From JAUWQU01 sp964605095 (GTDB lineage Bacteria; Planctomycetota; Phycisphaerae; SM23-33): a stretch of DNA of 5,562 bases. The notes below the pieces were generated by a model. The model had not been told where the DNA came from, searched no databases, and saw only the letters and a program-made list of their open reading frames with translations. The position numbers were made by a program, and so were the translations under genes. Positions 5,461 to 5,562 of the stretch are shown one piece after another (position 1 is the stretch's first letter; each line of letters opens with the position of its first letter). Where the stretch lies: the NCBI GenBank assembly GCA_964605095.1, contig CAZSBS010000290.1, positions 1 to 5,562 of the forward strand, written 5' to 3'.

Positions 5461-5562
5461 CAAATTCTCTCCAGCACAACAGAGAAAGGCGGAAGGCGGA
5501 AGGCTTCAGGGCGTGTTGCCCAATTACCGCCCAGCCCTCTGCGAACCTGAACGGCTGGACAT
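5460..5562 (-). CDS. Possible C-terminal tail of an upstream gene, cut by the right window edge
   Basis: One minus-strand frame is open from the right edge for 33 codons and ends with TGA at 5462-5460, sharing its last base with the dut ATG (TGATG). Such stop-start overlaps are typical of translationally coupled operon genes. The tail ends RLPPFSVVLERI and matches nothing I recognise. Against it, only about half of its codons end in G or C, and it runs through the AAGGCGG heptamers, which look intergenic. Another frame on this strand is also open here, so openness alone is weak evidence. Confidence 0.25.
   Translation of the reverse strand, partial: CPAVQVRRGLGGNWATRPEAFRLPPFSVVLERI
5467..5472 (-). 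promoter_or_regulatory. Ribosome binding site of dut
   Basis: GGAGAG on the minus strand lies six bases before the ATG at 5460. The alternative TTG at 5463 would be only three bases away, so the ATG is the better start. Confidence 0.65.
5486..5504. repeat. Short tandem heptamer AAGGCGG upstream of dut
   Basis: AAGGCGG occurs twice in direct succession followed by a partial third unit AAGGC, ending 26 bases before the dut start. The seven-base period equals that of the array after ftsK, but the sequence differs. If no gene overlaps it, it lies in the dut leader. Confidence 0.5.

Noticed and set aside
5524..5562. A 12-codon frame starting with ATG at the right edge on the minus strand (in the dut frame)
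   Set aside because: It ends at TAA at 5526-5524, has no visible upstream context, and is too short to support as a gene or leader peptide.

Overview
The window is a GC-rich stretch of bacterial chromosome. Every gene I can support lies on the minus strand, so transcription runs from right to left: dut (dUTPase, about 5460 to 5008), ftsK (DNA translocase, about 4890 to 2314), a cytosolic (alpha/alpha)6-barrel glycoside hydrolase (2041 to 188), and the first 44 codons of a probable lipoprotein that runs off the left edge (134 to 1). A Planctomycetota-type organism (Phycisphaerae or a relative) is my best guess. It rests on GC content, the style of the FtsK winged-helix C-terminus (GDYKGSQARE), the type of glycoside hydrolase and the repeat-rich gaps. 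This is inference, and no marker here settles the phylum.

Right part (4891-5562): dut is complete, with all five trimeric dUTPase motifs. Its start codon overlaps by one base (TGATG) the stop of a reading frame that stays open to the right edge, which may be the tail of an upstream gene. A 117-base gap holding a strong GC-rich hairpin separates dut from ftsK.

Middle (2314-4890): ftsK is complete, with a four-helix membrane anchor, a fairly short Pro/Ala-rich linker, the alpha/beta motor with intact Walker motifs, and the DNA-reading gamma winged helix.

Gap 2042-2313: this 272-base interval is the most unusual part of the window. It is a chain of short repeat and dyad elements: a small hairpin just after ftsK, CGCAATY heptamers in tandem, a GCGGCC-AAA-GGCCGC hairpin, an inverted pair of CGCAGAGAA 9-mer arrays, a CTGCCT/AGGCAG hairpin, and a GC-rich hairpin followed by a T-run on the plus strand. 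Short proteins can be read through it, but they are translations of the repeats.

Left part (1-2041): the glycoside hydrolase carries the expected catalytic Asp and Glu signatures and no signal peptide. The lipoprotein gene follows 53 bases later with a good ribosome binding site.

Functionally, dut (keeping uracil out of DNA) and ftsK (clearing chromosome termini from the division site) are both genome-maintenance genes. The glycoside hydrolase and lipoprotein look like a separate unit. I found no mobile element, CRISPR array, RNA gene or clearly new multi-gene system. The unexplained content is the repeat mosaic in the gaps.
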